Shown one piece after another: positions 55,235 through 64,000 of a stretch of 64,000 nt of DNA; position 1 is the first letter of the stretch; every line of letters starts with the position of its first letter. The translations under genes were made by a program, and so were the position numbers. The notes beneath the pieces are model-generated. The model had not been told where the DNA came from. It saw only the letters and a program-made list of their open reading frames with translations, and searched no databases. This stretch comes from an uncultured Polaribacter sp. (GTDB taxonomy: Bacteria > Bacteroidota > Bacteroidia > Flavobacteriales > Flavobacteriaceae). The DNA lies in NCBI GenBank assembly GCA_943788865.1, contig CALSRX010000001.1, positions 124,001-188,000 on the forward strand, given 5' to 3'.

Positions 55235-56305
55235 ATGGCTCTCAAAAAAAAATCTGCACTTCAAGAAAAACAAGGCGTTCTTCAGCCAGAAACTACCAAT
55301 AGTTCTGCTGCACAACAAATTAAAAAAAGCAGAAGTAAACAATTTTCTGTAGATGATTTTGTAACAAAAATTATTGCGGGAGACATTCCTTTTTTAAGCA
55401 GAGCAATTACTTTGGTAGAAAGCACCAATGCAGCACATCAAGAAAAAGCCAACCAAATTTTAGAACGTTGTTTGCCTTATGCAAATACATCTGTTAGAAT
55501 CGGAATTACCGGTGTACCAGGGGTTGGTAAAAGTACCTTTATAGAAAGTTATGGCAAACACTTAACCCAGCAAGGAAAAAAAGTGGCGGTCTTGGCTATA
55601 GACCCAACAAGCTCTGTAAACAAAGGAAGTATTTTAGGCGATAAAACCCGCATGGAAGAATTGGTAACAGATGCAAACGCGTTTATTAGACCTTCGCCTT
55701 CAGGAACGTCTTTAGGAGGTGTGGCACAAAAAACACGCGAATCTATTATTTTGTGCGAAGCAGCAGGTTTTGATACCATTATAATAGAAACAGTGGGCGT
55801 TGGACAATCAGAAACGGCGGTACATTCTATGGTAGATTTCTTTTTGTTGCTAAAAATTGCTGGTGCTGGCGATGAACTGCAAGGCATAAAAAGAGGAATT
55901 ATAGAAATGGCAGATGCCATAGTAATTAACAAAGCAGACGGAGACAATGTGCAAAATGCCAAGATTGCGAAAACAGAATTTAACAGAGCCTTGCATTTGT
56001 ATCCTCCAAAAGAAAGTACGTGGCAGCCAAAAGTACTAACCTGTAGTGCTATAGAACACAGTGGAATTACCGAAATAGACAGCATGATTTCTGAATACAT
56101 GCAACTAACTACAAAAAACCACTATTTTACAAAACGCAGAAACGAGCAAAACATGTATTGGTTAAAAACCAGCATAGAACAACAATTAAAAGAAGCATTT
56201 TACAGCAATAAAAAAGTTGCCAAACAATTAGAAAAAGAAATAGAAAAATTAGAAGAAGGGAACACCACACCCTTTAATGCTGCCAAGCGGTTGTTAAAAT
56301 TATAA
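55235..56305 (+). CDS. meaB: MeaB/ArgK-type GTPase of methylmalonyl-CoA mutase
   Basis: The 356-residue P-loop GTPase has GVPGVGKST (about 92-100), the DPTSSVNKGSILGDKTRM switch region, ETVGVGQSE and the base-specific NKADG. This family protects and loads cobalamin-dependent methylmalonyl-CoA mutase. The mutase subunits are not in the window. It is divergent from the truncated sigma gene with 99 bases between. Confidence 0.93.
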   Translation: MALKKKSALQEKQGVLQPETTNSSAAQQIKKSRSKQFSVDDFVTKIIAGDIPFLSRAITLVESTNAAHQEKANQILERCLPYANTSVRIGITGVPGVGKSTFIESYGKHLTQQGKKVAVLAIDPTSSVNKGSILGDKTRMEELVTDANAFIRPSPSGTSLGGVAQKTRESIILCEAAGFDTIIIETVGVGQSETAVHSMVDFFLLLKIAGAGDELQGIKRGIIEMADAIVINKADGDNVQNAKIAKTEFNRALHLYPPKESTWQPKVLTCSAIEHSGITEIDSMISEYMQLTTKNHYFTKRRNEQNMYWLKTSIEQQLKEAFYSNKKVAKQLEKEIEKLEEGNTTPFNAAKRLLKL

Positions 56306-56413
56306 CTTTATTTAAAAAATAAACTGTAATTTTAAACCGAATACACAACCAAAAAGTAACTTTATCCGGAAAATGGAACGGGATAACAGGATAAAATGTA
56401 ATTATATAACCAG

Positions 56414-57126
56414 TTATGGGCAAGTTTAAACGACATAGTAGACAAACAAGAGAGCCACCGAAAAACGGAAACGACTCATCATAACAGCATAAATTTGCTG
56501 ACTGAAAAATAGTGGAGACTAGGAACCACTATAAAAACGGGGCATATTCTGAAAAGCCTTACGAGTAGGAGAAATGTTAAATTCAAATAAAATGAAAAAA
56601 GTAATGACAATTTTCGGAGCAATGTTTATTGCTTCAGTAATTCTGACAAGTTGTAGTAATTATGGGAAAGAGAAGAACTTTAATGGTGTACAACTTTTTT
56701 ATACTTCTAATATCACTGAAACAGAAGCTAATTCAATGGGTAATTATTTAATAGAAAGTGAGTTTGCCGATGGCGAGGAAAAAACAGTGCAATTAAATAA
56801 ATCTGGTAATACATACGAGTTTAGAATGGTTGTTAAAAAAGGAATTGAACAAGACTCGGAATACACGGAGTTAGGTAAGTTAATGGCTGCGGAAATTTCA
56901 TCTGAAGTATTTAATGGAGGGCAGGTTGACGTCCATTTTTGTGATGAAAACCTTAAGACTCTCAAAGTATTACCGATGTCTACATACTAACTAACCAGCC
57001 CATAACAGCGTGTATAAGAAATAGCGGGTTCAGTGCTAAATCAAAGGTCTGTGCTTTTAATAAAAGTAAGTACCAGCTTGAAAGTAAAGTGCTTTTTAAT
57101 CCGCTACTTCTCATACACGCAAAACG
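56414..57126 (+). mobile_element. Candidate integron-type gene cassette (713 bp) with one lipoprotein gene
   Basis: The presumed cassette begins right after the G of GTTATGGGC (56413-56421) and ends at the G of ACGTTGGC (G at 57126). GTTATGGGC is the exact reverse complement of GCCCATAAC (56998-57006), which begins the terminal hairpin. In integron cassettes the first bases of the cassette and the left core of its attC site must be complementary in the circular form, because recombination splits the attC at G^TT. It carries one gene in the expected orientation. No integrase gene or attI is seen, so it would be an array-less relic. Confidence 0.5.
56574..56990 (+). CDS. Lipoprotein of unknown family, carried in the candidate cassette
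   Basis: The 138-residue product (start 56574, or 132 residues from the ATG at 56592) has a lipoprotein signal with VILTSC as lipobox and a beta-rich body (FNGVQLFYTSNITETEANSMGNYLI...VDVHFCDENLKTLKV). I do not recognise it. AGGAG at 56566 precedes the first ATG closely. The gene sits alone inside a 713-base cassette-like unit and has no obvious promoter, which would fit cassette genes that depend on upstream transcription. Confidence 0.7.
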   Translation: MLNSNKMKKVMTIFGAMFIASVILTSCSNYGKEKNFNGVQLFYTSNITETEANSMGNYLIESEFADGEEKTVQLNKSGNTYEFRMVVKKGIEQDSEYTELGKLMAAEISSEVFNGGQVDVHFCDENLKTLKVLPMSTY

Positions 57127-57131
57127 TTGGC
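56998..57131. repeat. Candidate attC-like hairpin site
   Basis: Left core GCCCATAAC (56998-57006), right core ACGTTGGC (57124-57131). Between them 57008-57030 and 57098-57120 form 21 pairs including one G-T wobble, interrupted by two mismatches, around a 67-base loop; GCGTGTAT pairs perfectly with ATACACGC. The layout (outer conserved cores, inner imperfect palindrome with few unpaired bases) is that of an attC recombination site. Confidence 0.55.
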
Positions 57132-57178
57132 AAACATTTTGACCCGTCCTGAATAAAGGCTACATAATTTTAAACATT

Positions 57179-58189
57179 ATGAAAAAAAACATCACTAAAA
57201 AACCTGTCTTTACTTCAAGCAGACAGGTTAAATTTACCTTTGGGCTAACTCACATGGTTGCTGTGGGGATTTTAATTCTCATTATTTCTAGTTGTGCTCC
57301 TAAAGAGCAATCATCTAATCCCTATTTAAAAGCTAAAAACGGATACATACAAGTAGAAGGTGGAAAAATTTGGTACGCAATAACTGGAGAAGGCAACAGC
57401 GCTCCGTTACTGAATCTTCATGGTGGGCCTGGTGGTACAAGTAGTTTTAACTTGTCTGAAATTGCTGAAGAGCGACCAGTAATTGTATTTGATCAATTAG
57501 GAAATGGAAGGTCTGACCATCATAAAGACACTACCCTACTTAAAGTAGATAAACTTGTTGAACAAGTTCGTGCGGTTAAAAACGAATTAAAGTTGAATGA
57601 ATTTTATTTATCTGGAGGATCTTGGGGTACTGCCTTGGCTCTTGAGTACTATAATAAATACCCTGAAGGTATAAAAGGACTTATATTTAACAGTCCTTAT
57701 TTTAGTACCAAAATTTGGACTGCAGATGCAGACATTCTTGTAGCTGGATTACCAGACTCTATTCAAACTGCTATCAAAATTGCTGAAGCTGACAGTCTTT
57801 TTAACACGGATTCGTACGAAAATGCCAACAAAGTTTTTGCAAAAAAACATGGAAGAAGAACCGAATATAAAAAGCACCCATATGATACCCTAAAATACAA
57901 ACGCGATCGATTTATATACAACTATATGTGGGGTCCGAGTGAGTTTACTTCAACAGGAACACTAAGAAATTACGACATCCATGAAGCCCTTAAAGACATT
58001 ACAGTACCCGTATTATTTACTACTGGAGAATTTGATGAAGCGAGACCGCAGACGGTAAAGAAATTCAAATATATGGTTCCGAATTCAACCTTTGTAATCA
58101 TTGAAGGAGCCGGACATGCTACTTCTAATGATAATCGACCAGCGTTGATTGCTGCCATCAAACAGTTTTTGAAGAATCGAAAGAAATAG
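57179..58189 (+). CDS. Alpha/beta hydrolase of the proline iminopeptidase (S33) family, lipoprotein
   Basis: The 336-residue protein has an N-terminal hydrophobic anchor with LILIISSC as a likely lipobox (Cys about 39), after a basic Lys-rich leader. The catalytic parts are HGGPGG (oxyanion region), the nucleophile elbow GGSWGTALA (Ser near 143), Asp in FTTGEFDEARP and His in EGAGHAT near 320. It should cleave N-terminal proline or a similar peptide outside the inner membrane. It follows the attC-like site by about 50 bases, so it may be the next cassette cargo. Confidence 0.87.
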   Translation: MKKNITKKPVFTSSRQVKFTFGLTHMVAVGILILIISSCAPKEQSSNPYLKAKNGYIQVEGGKIWYAITGEGNSAPLLNLHGGPGGTSSFNLSEIAEERPVIVFDQLGNGRSDHHKDTTLLKVDKLVEQVRAVKNELKLNEFYLSGGSWGTALALEYYNKYPEGIKGLIFNSPYFSTKIWTADADILVAGLPDSIQTAIKIAEADSLFNTDSYENANKVFAKKHGRRTEYKKHPYDTLKYKRDRFIYNYMWGPSEFTSTGTLRNYDIHEALKDITVPVLFTTGEFDEARPQTVKKFKYMVPNSTFVIIEGAGHATSNDNRPALIAAIKQFLKNRKK

Positions 58190-58448
58190 AAATACAAGTA
58201 AACAGAACGAATGTATAAAGCCACCTATTAGAAATTACTTGTTCTTAACTACTATGTATTTTTCTGTATTCGTTTTATTTTTGTTAAATTAGGTTCTTAA
58301 AACACCGAATATGGTATATAAATTGTGTGCTTACATTTCAATTTAACCTGTATTCATATTTCAAAAAAAGAGACATTTGTTCAAAAAATTAAGAGACAAA
58401 CAACCTATTTTATAATTTTAAAATAATAGTAACTAATTTAAAAACAAC

Positions 58449-59378
58449 ATGAAGACACTCAATAAAAACAACTACAAACATTTTGGGATTATTTTATTAA
58501 TACTTATTGTAATTGCATGTAAAACTGATCAAAAGCAAAACAACGTTATTGAAGTAATTACAAGAAGTATGAATTTCCAAACAGCAGACACTATAAAATC
58601 TGGATGGAATACCTTCGCTTATAAAAACCTTTCTGGTGAAGTACACTTTTTTATAATGGATAAATTACCTTCTGACTCCATTGTTGAGAGTGATATTAAA
58701 GATCATTTGTTGCCTCCATTTGATGACGGCATGAGGTTTTTAATTGAAGGAAAAGCAGATAGCGCCATGGTTTCTTTTGGTAAAATACCAACTTGGTTCA
58801 ATGATGTAAAACGATATGGTGGTACAGGGTTAATATCACCAGGTAAAACAGCAATCTCAACGATCAATCTAAAGCCTGGAAAATATATGATGGAATGTTA
58901 CGTAAAAGCTATTAATGGCGAGTGGCATACATCACATGGTATGTGGAAATTTATAACCGTAGTTGATGAAACTACAAATTTTTCTCCTACTGAAGCAGAT
59001 CATACTATTAGCGTATCTAGTACGAATGGATATGTTTTTGATGCGCAACCTAAATTAGGAAAAAATAGGTTTAAAGTAGAGTTCATTGATCAAGTTCCCC
59101 ATGAGCATTTTAATGGTCATGATGTTAATTTAATTAAATATGATGCTTCCGCAAACATTGATTCTTTAGTTTAATGGATGAATTGGATGAACCCTACAGG
59201 GTTAAGAACACCTACACCAAAAGGGTTTACTTTTTTGGTTGGAATGAACAATTGTGAAGCTGGCGAAAAAGGTTATTTTGAAGTAGATTTAGAGTCTGGT
59301 AACTATCTTTTAATTTCTGAAACACCAAATGCAGATAAAAAAGGCATACTTAAAACCTTTGTTGTGAATGATAAGTAA
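58449..59378 (+). pseudogene. Lipoprotein gene interrupted by an in-frame TAA
   Basis: A lipoprotein frame (IILLILIVIAC, Cys about 24) runs 241 codons, ends at TAA (59172-59174), and resumes in the same frame: WMNWMNPTGLRTP...GMNNCEAGEKGYFEVDLESGNYLLI to 59378. The join is seamless, so a single base change (for example CAA or AAA to TAA) disrupted a gene of about 309 residues. The body looks like a beta-sandwich cupredoxin-like protein (GTGLISPGKTAISTINLKPGKYMMECYVKAINGEWHTSHGM). Unless read through, only the first part is made. Confidence 0.7.
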
Positions 59379-59383
59379 GGGTT

Positions 59384-59417
59384 GCGTAACAAAAGGGTAT
59401 AAACAAAAACGTTAGCT
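59384..59417. repeat. Short attC-like remnant
   Basis: GCGTAAC (59384-59390) followed by AAAAACGTTAGCT (59405-59417) resembles the two core ends of the attC-like site at 56998-57131 with the inner palindrome lost. Only short matches are present. Confidence 0.3.
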
Positions 59418-59479
59418 TTCCTTATTACCTTTCCAGTAACCCATGATAAAACTCTTTACAGTAACATAAAAGACTAGAG

Positions 59480-60541
59480 ATGAACAAATTTAAATTCTTA
59501 ATACTTGCATTGCTTGTTTCATTTCAAGGAGTTGCTCAAACATTCTCTGTTGATGCAGATCGTTTAATAACGAAGGTTTTTGAAGAAAATGGATCTGGAG
59601 GAATTGCTCTGGTTGTTAAAGAAGGCAACGTATTGTATAGAAAAGCTTTTGGAATGGCTGATATGGAACTGCAAGTAAAAATGACACCAAACAATATCAT
59701 TAGAATTGGTTCTATCAGCAAACAGTTTACAGCATCTGCTATACTTAAATTGATGGAAGAAGGCAAACTTACATTACAAGATCAAATCACAAAATACATT
59801 CCAGATTATCCAACGAAGGGACACGCAATAACCATTGAGCATTTACTTACCCATACTTCTGGGATCAAAGATTTTACTCAAATGAAAACATGGACCTCTG
59901 ATTTAAAAAAAATGCAGTATTCTCCAAAAGAAAAAATTGATTTCTTTAAAAACGAACCTATGGATTTTGCTCCTGGAGAAAACTATAAATACAACAATTC
60001 GGGGTATGTACTTTTAGGGTATATTATTGAAGTTGTTTCAAAAATGAAATATGCTGAATATATTGATACCTATTTTTTTAAACCCCTAAAAATGAATAAT
60101 TCGTTTTATGGATCAACATCAAACATTATAAAAAATAGAGCCAAAGGCTACAAAAAACAAAATAGAACCTATAAAAATGCCGATTTTTTAGACATGTCAA
60201 ATCCTTATGCAGCAGGAGCATTAATAAGTAATGTAGATGATTTGTATGCTTGGAATAATGCAGTGCTAAATTATAAAGTTTTATCTAAAGCTTCTTTAAA
60301 GAAAGCGCATAGTCCTTATAGATTAAATAACGGAAAATATACTCAATATGGTTATGGTTGGAATGTACAAGACATAGAAAATAATTCAGCGATATCACAT
60401 AGTGGGGGTATTACAGGATTTCTTACTTTTTCATTATACCTCCCAGAAAAAGATATTTTTGTTGCAGTATTTTCTAACTGTACGTGTAAAAACCCACGTC
60501 AGACTGCAATTAATCTAACAAAGCTAGCACTTAACAATTAA
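59480..60541 (+). CDS. Secreted serine hydrolase (beta-lactamase class C/DD-peptidase family)
   Basis: The 353-residue protein has a signal peptide (LILALLVSFQGVAQ), the nucleophile motif S-I-S-K (GSISKQF, near residue 79), Y-x-N in YNNSGYVLLGY (near 176) and HSGGITGF in place of KTG. These are the three motifs of serine beta-lactamase-like hydrolases and esterases. In this environment a peptidase or esterase function is more likely than resistance. Confidence 0.9.
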   Translation: MNKFKFLILALLVSFQGVAQTFSVDADRLITKVFEENGSGGIALVVKEGNVLYRKAFGMADMELQVKMTPNNIIRIGSISKQFTASAILKLMEEGKLTLQDQITKYIPDYPTKGHAITIEHLLTHTSGIKDFTQMKTWTSDLKKMQYSPKEKIDFFKNEPMDFAPGENYKYNNSGYVLLGYIIEVVSKMKYAEYIDTYFFKPLKMNNSFYGSTSNIIKNRAKGYKKQNRTYKNADFLDMSNPYAAGALISNVDDLYAWNNAVLNYKVLSKASLKKAHSPYRLNNGKYTQYGYGWNVQDIENNSAISHSGGITGFLTFSLYLPEKDIFVAVFSNCTCKNPRQTAINLTKLALNN

Positions 60542-60662
60542 ACTCATTTAAAAATCATCCTAGATTCTCCCATCTTCTTGTTTTATTTACTAAATTAGTT
60601 CTAGCCAACGGAACAGAACTATCCAAAATTATGTTGATAATCAAATCCAAAATTAAAAGAAT

Positions 60663-61853
60663 ATGAGATTTTTAATACTACTATTTCTTGTTTTAGTATC
60701 CTGTAAAACTTCACCTGAAAAAAAAGAGAAATCTAAGACTTATGAAGAAATTCATGCCAATGCAATTGTGGTAGATACCCATAACGATATCTTAATGAAA
60801 GCTGTTGACAACGGAATAGTTTTCGATAAAGATCTTACTGGAACAACACATAGCGACCTTGCAAGGTGGAAAAAAGGTGGTTTAGACGTTCAAGTGTTTT
60901 CTGTGTATTGTGATGGTGCAGCAAAAAATCCATATGCCTACGCTAATAGAGAAATGGATAGCCTTGATGCTGTGGTAACTCGTAACCCAGGGAAGATTGT
61001 TAAAGTGGCAAATTCTAAAGAAATGATGGATGCTGTAAAAAATCATAAAATTGCGGCAATGTTTGGTGTAGAAGGTGGCCATATGATAGAAGATGATCTA
61101 ACGAAGCTAGAAGCACTATACAAGCGCGGTGCGCGATATTTAACCTTAACGCATAACGTTGCGCCAAGTTGGGCAACAAGTGCCGCAGACGAAACTACAA
61201 ACCCTAATTTGGTTCAAAAAGGATTAACAGCTTTTGGAAAACAAGTTGTACAACGTATGAATGAACTTGGAATGATGGTAGATGTGAGTCATGTTGGCGA
61301 ACAGACTTTTAAAGATGTCATTGCTACCACAACCAAACCAATAATTGCTTCACACAGTTCCGTGTATAATCTTGTAGCAAGTCGTAGAAATTTAAAAGAT
61401 GATCAAATAAAAGCAATTGCCAAAAATGGTGGTGTAATTATGGTGAATTTTCACCCAGGTTTTATCGATCCTAAGTTTGACACAAAAGAAAGTGATTTTC
61501 TAAAAAAGCATGCTAAAGAAAGTGATGCTCTAAAAAAAAGTGGGTTGGATGATTGGAATGTATTGGATGCTTTGTATAAAAAATACAATACAGAAGTACA
61601 AGCATTAAGACCGCCTTTATCGATGCTTATGAATCATTTTGATTACATTGTTAAGCTTGTTGGTGTAGATTACGTAGGTCTTGGTTCTGACTTTGACGGA
61701 ATTAATTTGACCCCAAAACAATTAGACGATGTAACTACTTATCCAATAATTACAAAAGCATTGGTAGATAGAGGATACAACGAAAAAGATATTGTTAAAA
61801 TTCTTGGAAGTAATTTTATACGTGTTTTAAAAGCAAATGAAGTAAATAACTAA
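60663..61853 (+). CDS. Membrane dipeptidase (M19 renal dipeptidase family), lipoprotein
   Basis: The 396-residue protein has a lipoprotein signal (FLVLVSC, Cys about 14), then the M19 zinc ligands in VVDTHNDIL (near 40), Glu in GVEGGHMIED (near 139), His in VDVSHVGE and SHSSVYNLVASRRN, and Asp in GLGSDFDGI. It hydrolyses dipeptides in the periplasm. It continues the hydrolase-rich accessory segment and might finish peptides made by the M1 and S33 enzymes. Confidence 0.93.
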   Translation: MRFLILLFLVLVSCKTSPEKKEKSKTYEEIHANAIVVDTHNDILMKAVDNGIVFDKDLTGTTHSDLARWKKGGLDVQVFSVYCDGAAKNPYAYANREMDSLDAVVTRNPGKIVKVANSKEMMDAVKNHKIAAMFGVEGGHMIEDDLTKLEALYKRGARYLTLTHNVAPSWATSAADETTNPNLVQKGLTAFGKQVVQRMNELGMMVDVSHVGEQTFKDVIATTTKPIIASHSSVYNLVASRRNLKDDQIKAIAKNGGVIMVNFHPGFIDPKFDTKESDFLKKHAKESDALKKSGLDDWNVLDALYKKYNTEVQALRPPLSMLMNHFDYIVKLVGVDYVGLGSDFDGINLTPKQLDDVTTYPIITKALVDRGYNEKDIVKILGSNFIRVLKANEVNN

Positions 61854-61919
61854 CCTCTTTTAAAAAAGTAAACAAAAAATTTACACAATACATTTCTTTA
61901 CTTCATCTTACAAAATTGA

Positions 61920-61927
61920 TATCTTTG
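61920..61927 (+). promoter_or_regulatory. -7 promoter box of the sulfatase gene
   Basis: TATCTTTG matches TAnnTTTG, 18 bases before the ATG at 61946. It rules out the TTG at 61916 as start codon. Confidence 0.45.
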
Positions 61928-61945
61928 CTTTTTCTAAAAGACAAA

Positions 61946-63946
61946 ATGCAACAAAGAATACCTAATTATATAAAATACATTTTTGTACAACTCTTTGCTA
62001 TTGCACTATTTGCTTTTCTTTTTAGAATTGCTTTCTATTTCTTTTTTGCACAATTAAATTCTGTTTCTACATCAGAAATTCAGCAAGCATTTGGTTTGGG
62101 AATTCGATTTGATATCAAACTAGCAACATTGGTGGTTTTTCCAATGGCTATCTTATTATTTATTATCAATCAACGTTTTTTTAAAAACACCATTTATAAA
62201 AAAATTAGTACCCTATATTTTACTGTTTTCTATTTGGTACTCGCCTTGTTTTACTTGGTAGATTTTGGTTATTATGATTATTTAAACATCCGTTTAGATG
62301 CTGCTTCGTTGCGTTTTTTAAGTAATTTAGATATTTCTACCCAGGTATTGTTTGAAAGTTACCCTGTGTATAAAGGCTTATTTGGATTGCTTATTTTAGG
62401 AATAATAATTTACAAACTCAACGCGTTTATCTATAAAAAATTTGCAGTTGCCACCACTCCAATTTCTAAAAAAAGAAAAGCCTTTTTTATTGTGGTTCCT
62501 TTTTTCATATTGGCATTTGGCATATACAACAGCTTTACACATTATCCGTTGCGCTGGAGTCAGGCATTTTTTTCTAAAAATCAGGCTGTAAATCAGTTTG
62601 CGTTAAATCCTATTTTATATTTCTACGACAGTTTTGCTTTTAGAAGCACTGGTTTTGATTTAGAAAAAACAAAAAAATATTATCCTGCAGTTGCAAACCA
62701 ACTTGGATTGACAAAAGATTCATTAAGTTTTCAAAGAGAATTTATTAAGGTTGACTCAGTTAAGGTAAAACCTAATGTAGTTATTGTAATGTTAGAATCT
62801 GTTGGTGTGGCTCCAATGAGTTATTTTGGAAACCCTGTTAATACTACTCCAAAAATGGATAGTATTTTAAACTATAGTACGCTTTTTTCTAACTTTTATA
62901 TCCATAAAACAGGAACAGCAGCAAGTGTTTTTGCAAGTATTACAGGTTTGCCAGATGTAGATAATGTAGAAACTGCATCACGTAATCCAATGATTATAGA
63001 TCAACGTATTATTTTTGATCAGTTTAAGGGGTATGAAAAATTGTATTTTTTAGGGGGAAGTGCAAATTGGGCAAACATTCGTGGTGTTTTTCAATCTAAC
63101 ATTACTGATTTAATAATCTTTGAAGAAGGGAGTTATCAGGAAGAAAACAGAGCTGATGTTTGGGGAATTGATGATTATGAGCTTTTTAAAGAAGCTGATA
63201 AAGAATTGCAAAAATTACAGCAACAAAACAAGCCTTTTATTGCTTATATTCAGACAGCAACCAATCACATGCCGTTTACCGTACCTGATGAAAAAGAAAA
63301 CTACAGGCCTTTAAAAGAAAACGAAATAAACAAAGAGGCTTTGAACAAATCCGGTTTTAAATCGGTAGCTCAAATCAATGCTCTTCGCTATTTAGATTTT
63401 AATGTTGATGTGTTTTTAAGACGTGCAAAAGAAGCTGGTTATTATGATAATACCATATTTTTATTCTTTGGAGATCATAATACAAAAATGAACAAATCTG
63501 ATTATTTATCAACCAATGATTTTGAGTTTGACACAGAATTGTATCATGTTCCTTTTTTTATCCACGCACCAAAATTTACTGAACCCAAAATCATATCAAA
63601 GTTCACAAAAATAGTAGATATTGTTCCAACTGCAGCAAGTTTAGCTAATATCAACTATACAAATTTCACCTTAGGCTCTAATGCATTAGATTCTGTACAA
63701 TCGACAGATTTTGCTTTTATCTATAAAATGATCAATGGCGAACCAGCTATAGGATTACTAAAAGACAAGTATTACTATACACTAACTACAGTTTCCAATA
63801 TTGTTAATTTGTATGATTTTAATGGAAAAGATTTGACCGATATTAAAAAAGACCATCCGATTGTTGCCAAACAAATGGATAGCCTTTTAAGAGGGTATTA
63901 TAACGCTACAAAGTATTTGTATTACAACAACAAAAAAACTAAGTAG
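61946..63946 (+). CDS. LtaS-like membrane sulfatase/phosphoglycerol transferase
   Basis: From the ATG at 61946 the protein has 666 residues: five membrane helices (residues about 10-200) and an extracellular sulfatase-fold domain. KPNVVIVMLES begins the domain, TGTAASVFASITGLPD has the threonine nucleophile of lipoteichoic acid synthase type, and FFGDHNTKM holds the metal-binding Asp and His. The family transfers glycerol-phosphate or phosphoethanolamine-like groups to envelope polymers; in Gram-negatives the substrate is often unknown. The stop codon overlaps a minus-strand frame. Confidence 0.9.
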   Translation: MQQRIPNYIKYIFVQLFAIALFAFLFRIAFYFFFAQLNSVSTSEIQQAFGLGIRFDIKLATLVVFPMAILLFIINQRFFKNTIYKKISTLYFTVFYLVLALFYLVDFGYYDYLNIRLDAASLRFLSNLDISTQVLFESYPVYKGLFGLLILGIIIYKLNAFIYKKFAVATTPISKKRKAFFIVVPFFILAFGIYNSFTHYPLRWSQAFFSKNQAVNQFALNPILYFYDSFAFRSTGFDLEKTKKYYPAVANQLGLTKDSLSFQREFIKVDSVKVKPNVVIVMLESVGVAPMSYFGNPVNTTPKMDSILNYSTLFSNFYIHKTGTAASVFASITGLPDVDNVETASRNPMIIDQRIIFDQFKGYEKLYFLGGSANWANIRGVFQSNITDLIIFEEGSYQEENRADVWGIDDYELFKEADKELQKLQQQNKPFIAYIQTATNHMPFTVPDEKENYRPLKENEINKEALNKSGFKSVAQINALRYLDFNVDVFLRRAKEAGYYDNTIFLFFGDHNTKMNKSDYLSTNDFEFDTELYHVPFFIHAPKFTEPKIISKFTKIVDIVPTAASLANINYTNFTLGSNALDSVQSTDFAFIYKMINGEPAIGLLKDKYYYTLTTVSNIVNLYDFNGKDLTDIKKDHPIVAKQMDSLLRGYYNATKYLYYNNKKTK

Positions 63947-64000
63947 CAACTATTTTTCTTGCTAAAAATTCTTCTAACTTAAAGGCATAACAGCCCAAAA
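63939..64000 (-). CDS. C-terminal end of an unknown leftward gene
   Basis: The minus-strand frame is open from the right edge and encodes LGCYAFKLEEFLARKIVAT before a TAG at 63939-63941, overlapping the sulfatase end by 8 bases. The 19 residues look like a helical protein end. The family cannot be judged from this. Confidence 0.45.
   Translation of the reverse strand, partial: LGCYAFKLEEFLARKIVAT

Noticed and set aside
55549-56100. 183-residue minus-strand frame
   Set aside because: Antisense of meaB, whose GTPase motifs are clear.
56306-56412. TTTATCC and GGATAAA arms upstream of the cassette start
   Set aside because: The 7-base stem (56361-56367 with 56389-56395) has no T-run and does not match an attI site I know; likely chance.
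58190-58448. Gap of about 260 bases after the S33 hydrolase
   Set aside because: No promoter pair, repeat core or frame could be supported; a possible second attC was looked for and not found.

Overview
The window is a stretch of AT-rich bacterial chromosome, almost certainly from a marine member of the Flavobacteriaceae (Bacteroidota), close to Polaribacter or Tenacibaculum. The evidence is family content (CCC-motif membrane protein, paired DUF6452/DUF6048 proteins, DUF6702 beside M1 peptidases, RibB with a decayed GTP cyclohydrolase half, a candidate sulfonolipid gene pair), promoters with the Bacteroidota -7 box TAnnTTTG, few Shine-Dalgarno sites and many Cys-type lipoprotein signals. No rRNA, tRNA, CRISPR array, prophage or transposase was seen.

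Layout. 0-3.6 kb: end of a DCC-family gene, a HAD phosphatase and a four-gene arsenic operon (ArsR, DUF6428, arsenate-reductase-like phosphatase, ACR3 pump). 3.6-8.9 kb: a leftward run of dicarboxylate symporter, glutathione-synthetase-like ATP-grasp ligase, sulfurtransferase, N-formylglutamate amidohydrolase and QEGLA metallopeptidase, which may be one small-molecule pathway. 9-17.8 kb: NUDIX and PlsC genes, a divergent dps/oxyR pair, a YbiT-type ABC-F ATPase, a thioredoxin-like lipoprotein and a DEAD-box helicase with a structured leader, followed by a candidate small RNA. 17.9-24.8 kb: two PLP enzymes that fit sulfonolipid synthesis, an S9 peptidase, YbaB, small membrane proteins and ornithine aminotransferase. 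25-33 kb: rlmD operon, 2OG-Fe oxygenase, SUI1 factor, DUF1835/nucleoside phosphorylase/binding-protein operon, small secreted proteins, ung. 33-45.5 kb: mutS2, a hidden frameshifted gene, J-domain protein, MATE pump, then dgkA-ftsK-lolA-lptF/G-ribB (envelope and division) and two tiny overlapping membrane genes next to pepE. 45.7-56.3 kb: DUF6702 and two tandem M1 peptidases, lgt, yidD, cysS, a sigma factor that has lost region 4, and meaB. 56.3-61.9 kb: an accessory segment of secreted hydrolases and lipoproteins. 61.9-64 kb: an LtaS-like sulfatase and the end of an unknown leftward gene.

The most unusual item is at 56.4-57.1 kb. A lone lipoprotein gene is bounded like an integron gene cassette: its first bases (GTTATGGGC) are the exact complement of the left core (GCCCATAAC) of a long imperfect hairpin that follows the gene and ends in ACGTTGGC. 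Close behind are the sigma factor with a replaced C-terminus, the PLP-enzyme pair, the five-gene QEGLA cluster, and three decayed genes that reading frames alone miss: a doubly frameshifted Cys-rich protein at 35.5 kb, a PorP/SprF tail at 50.8 kb and a lipoprotein broken by one in-frame TAA at 59.2 kb. Family names come from recognising sequence features by eye; no database search was run.
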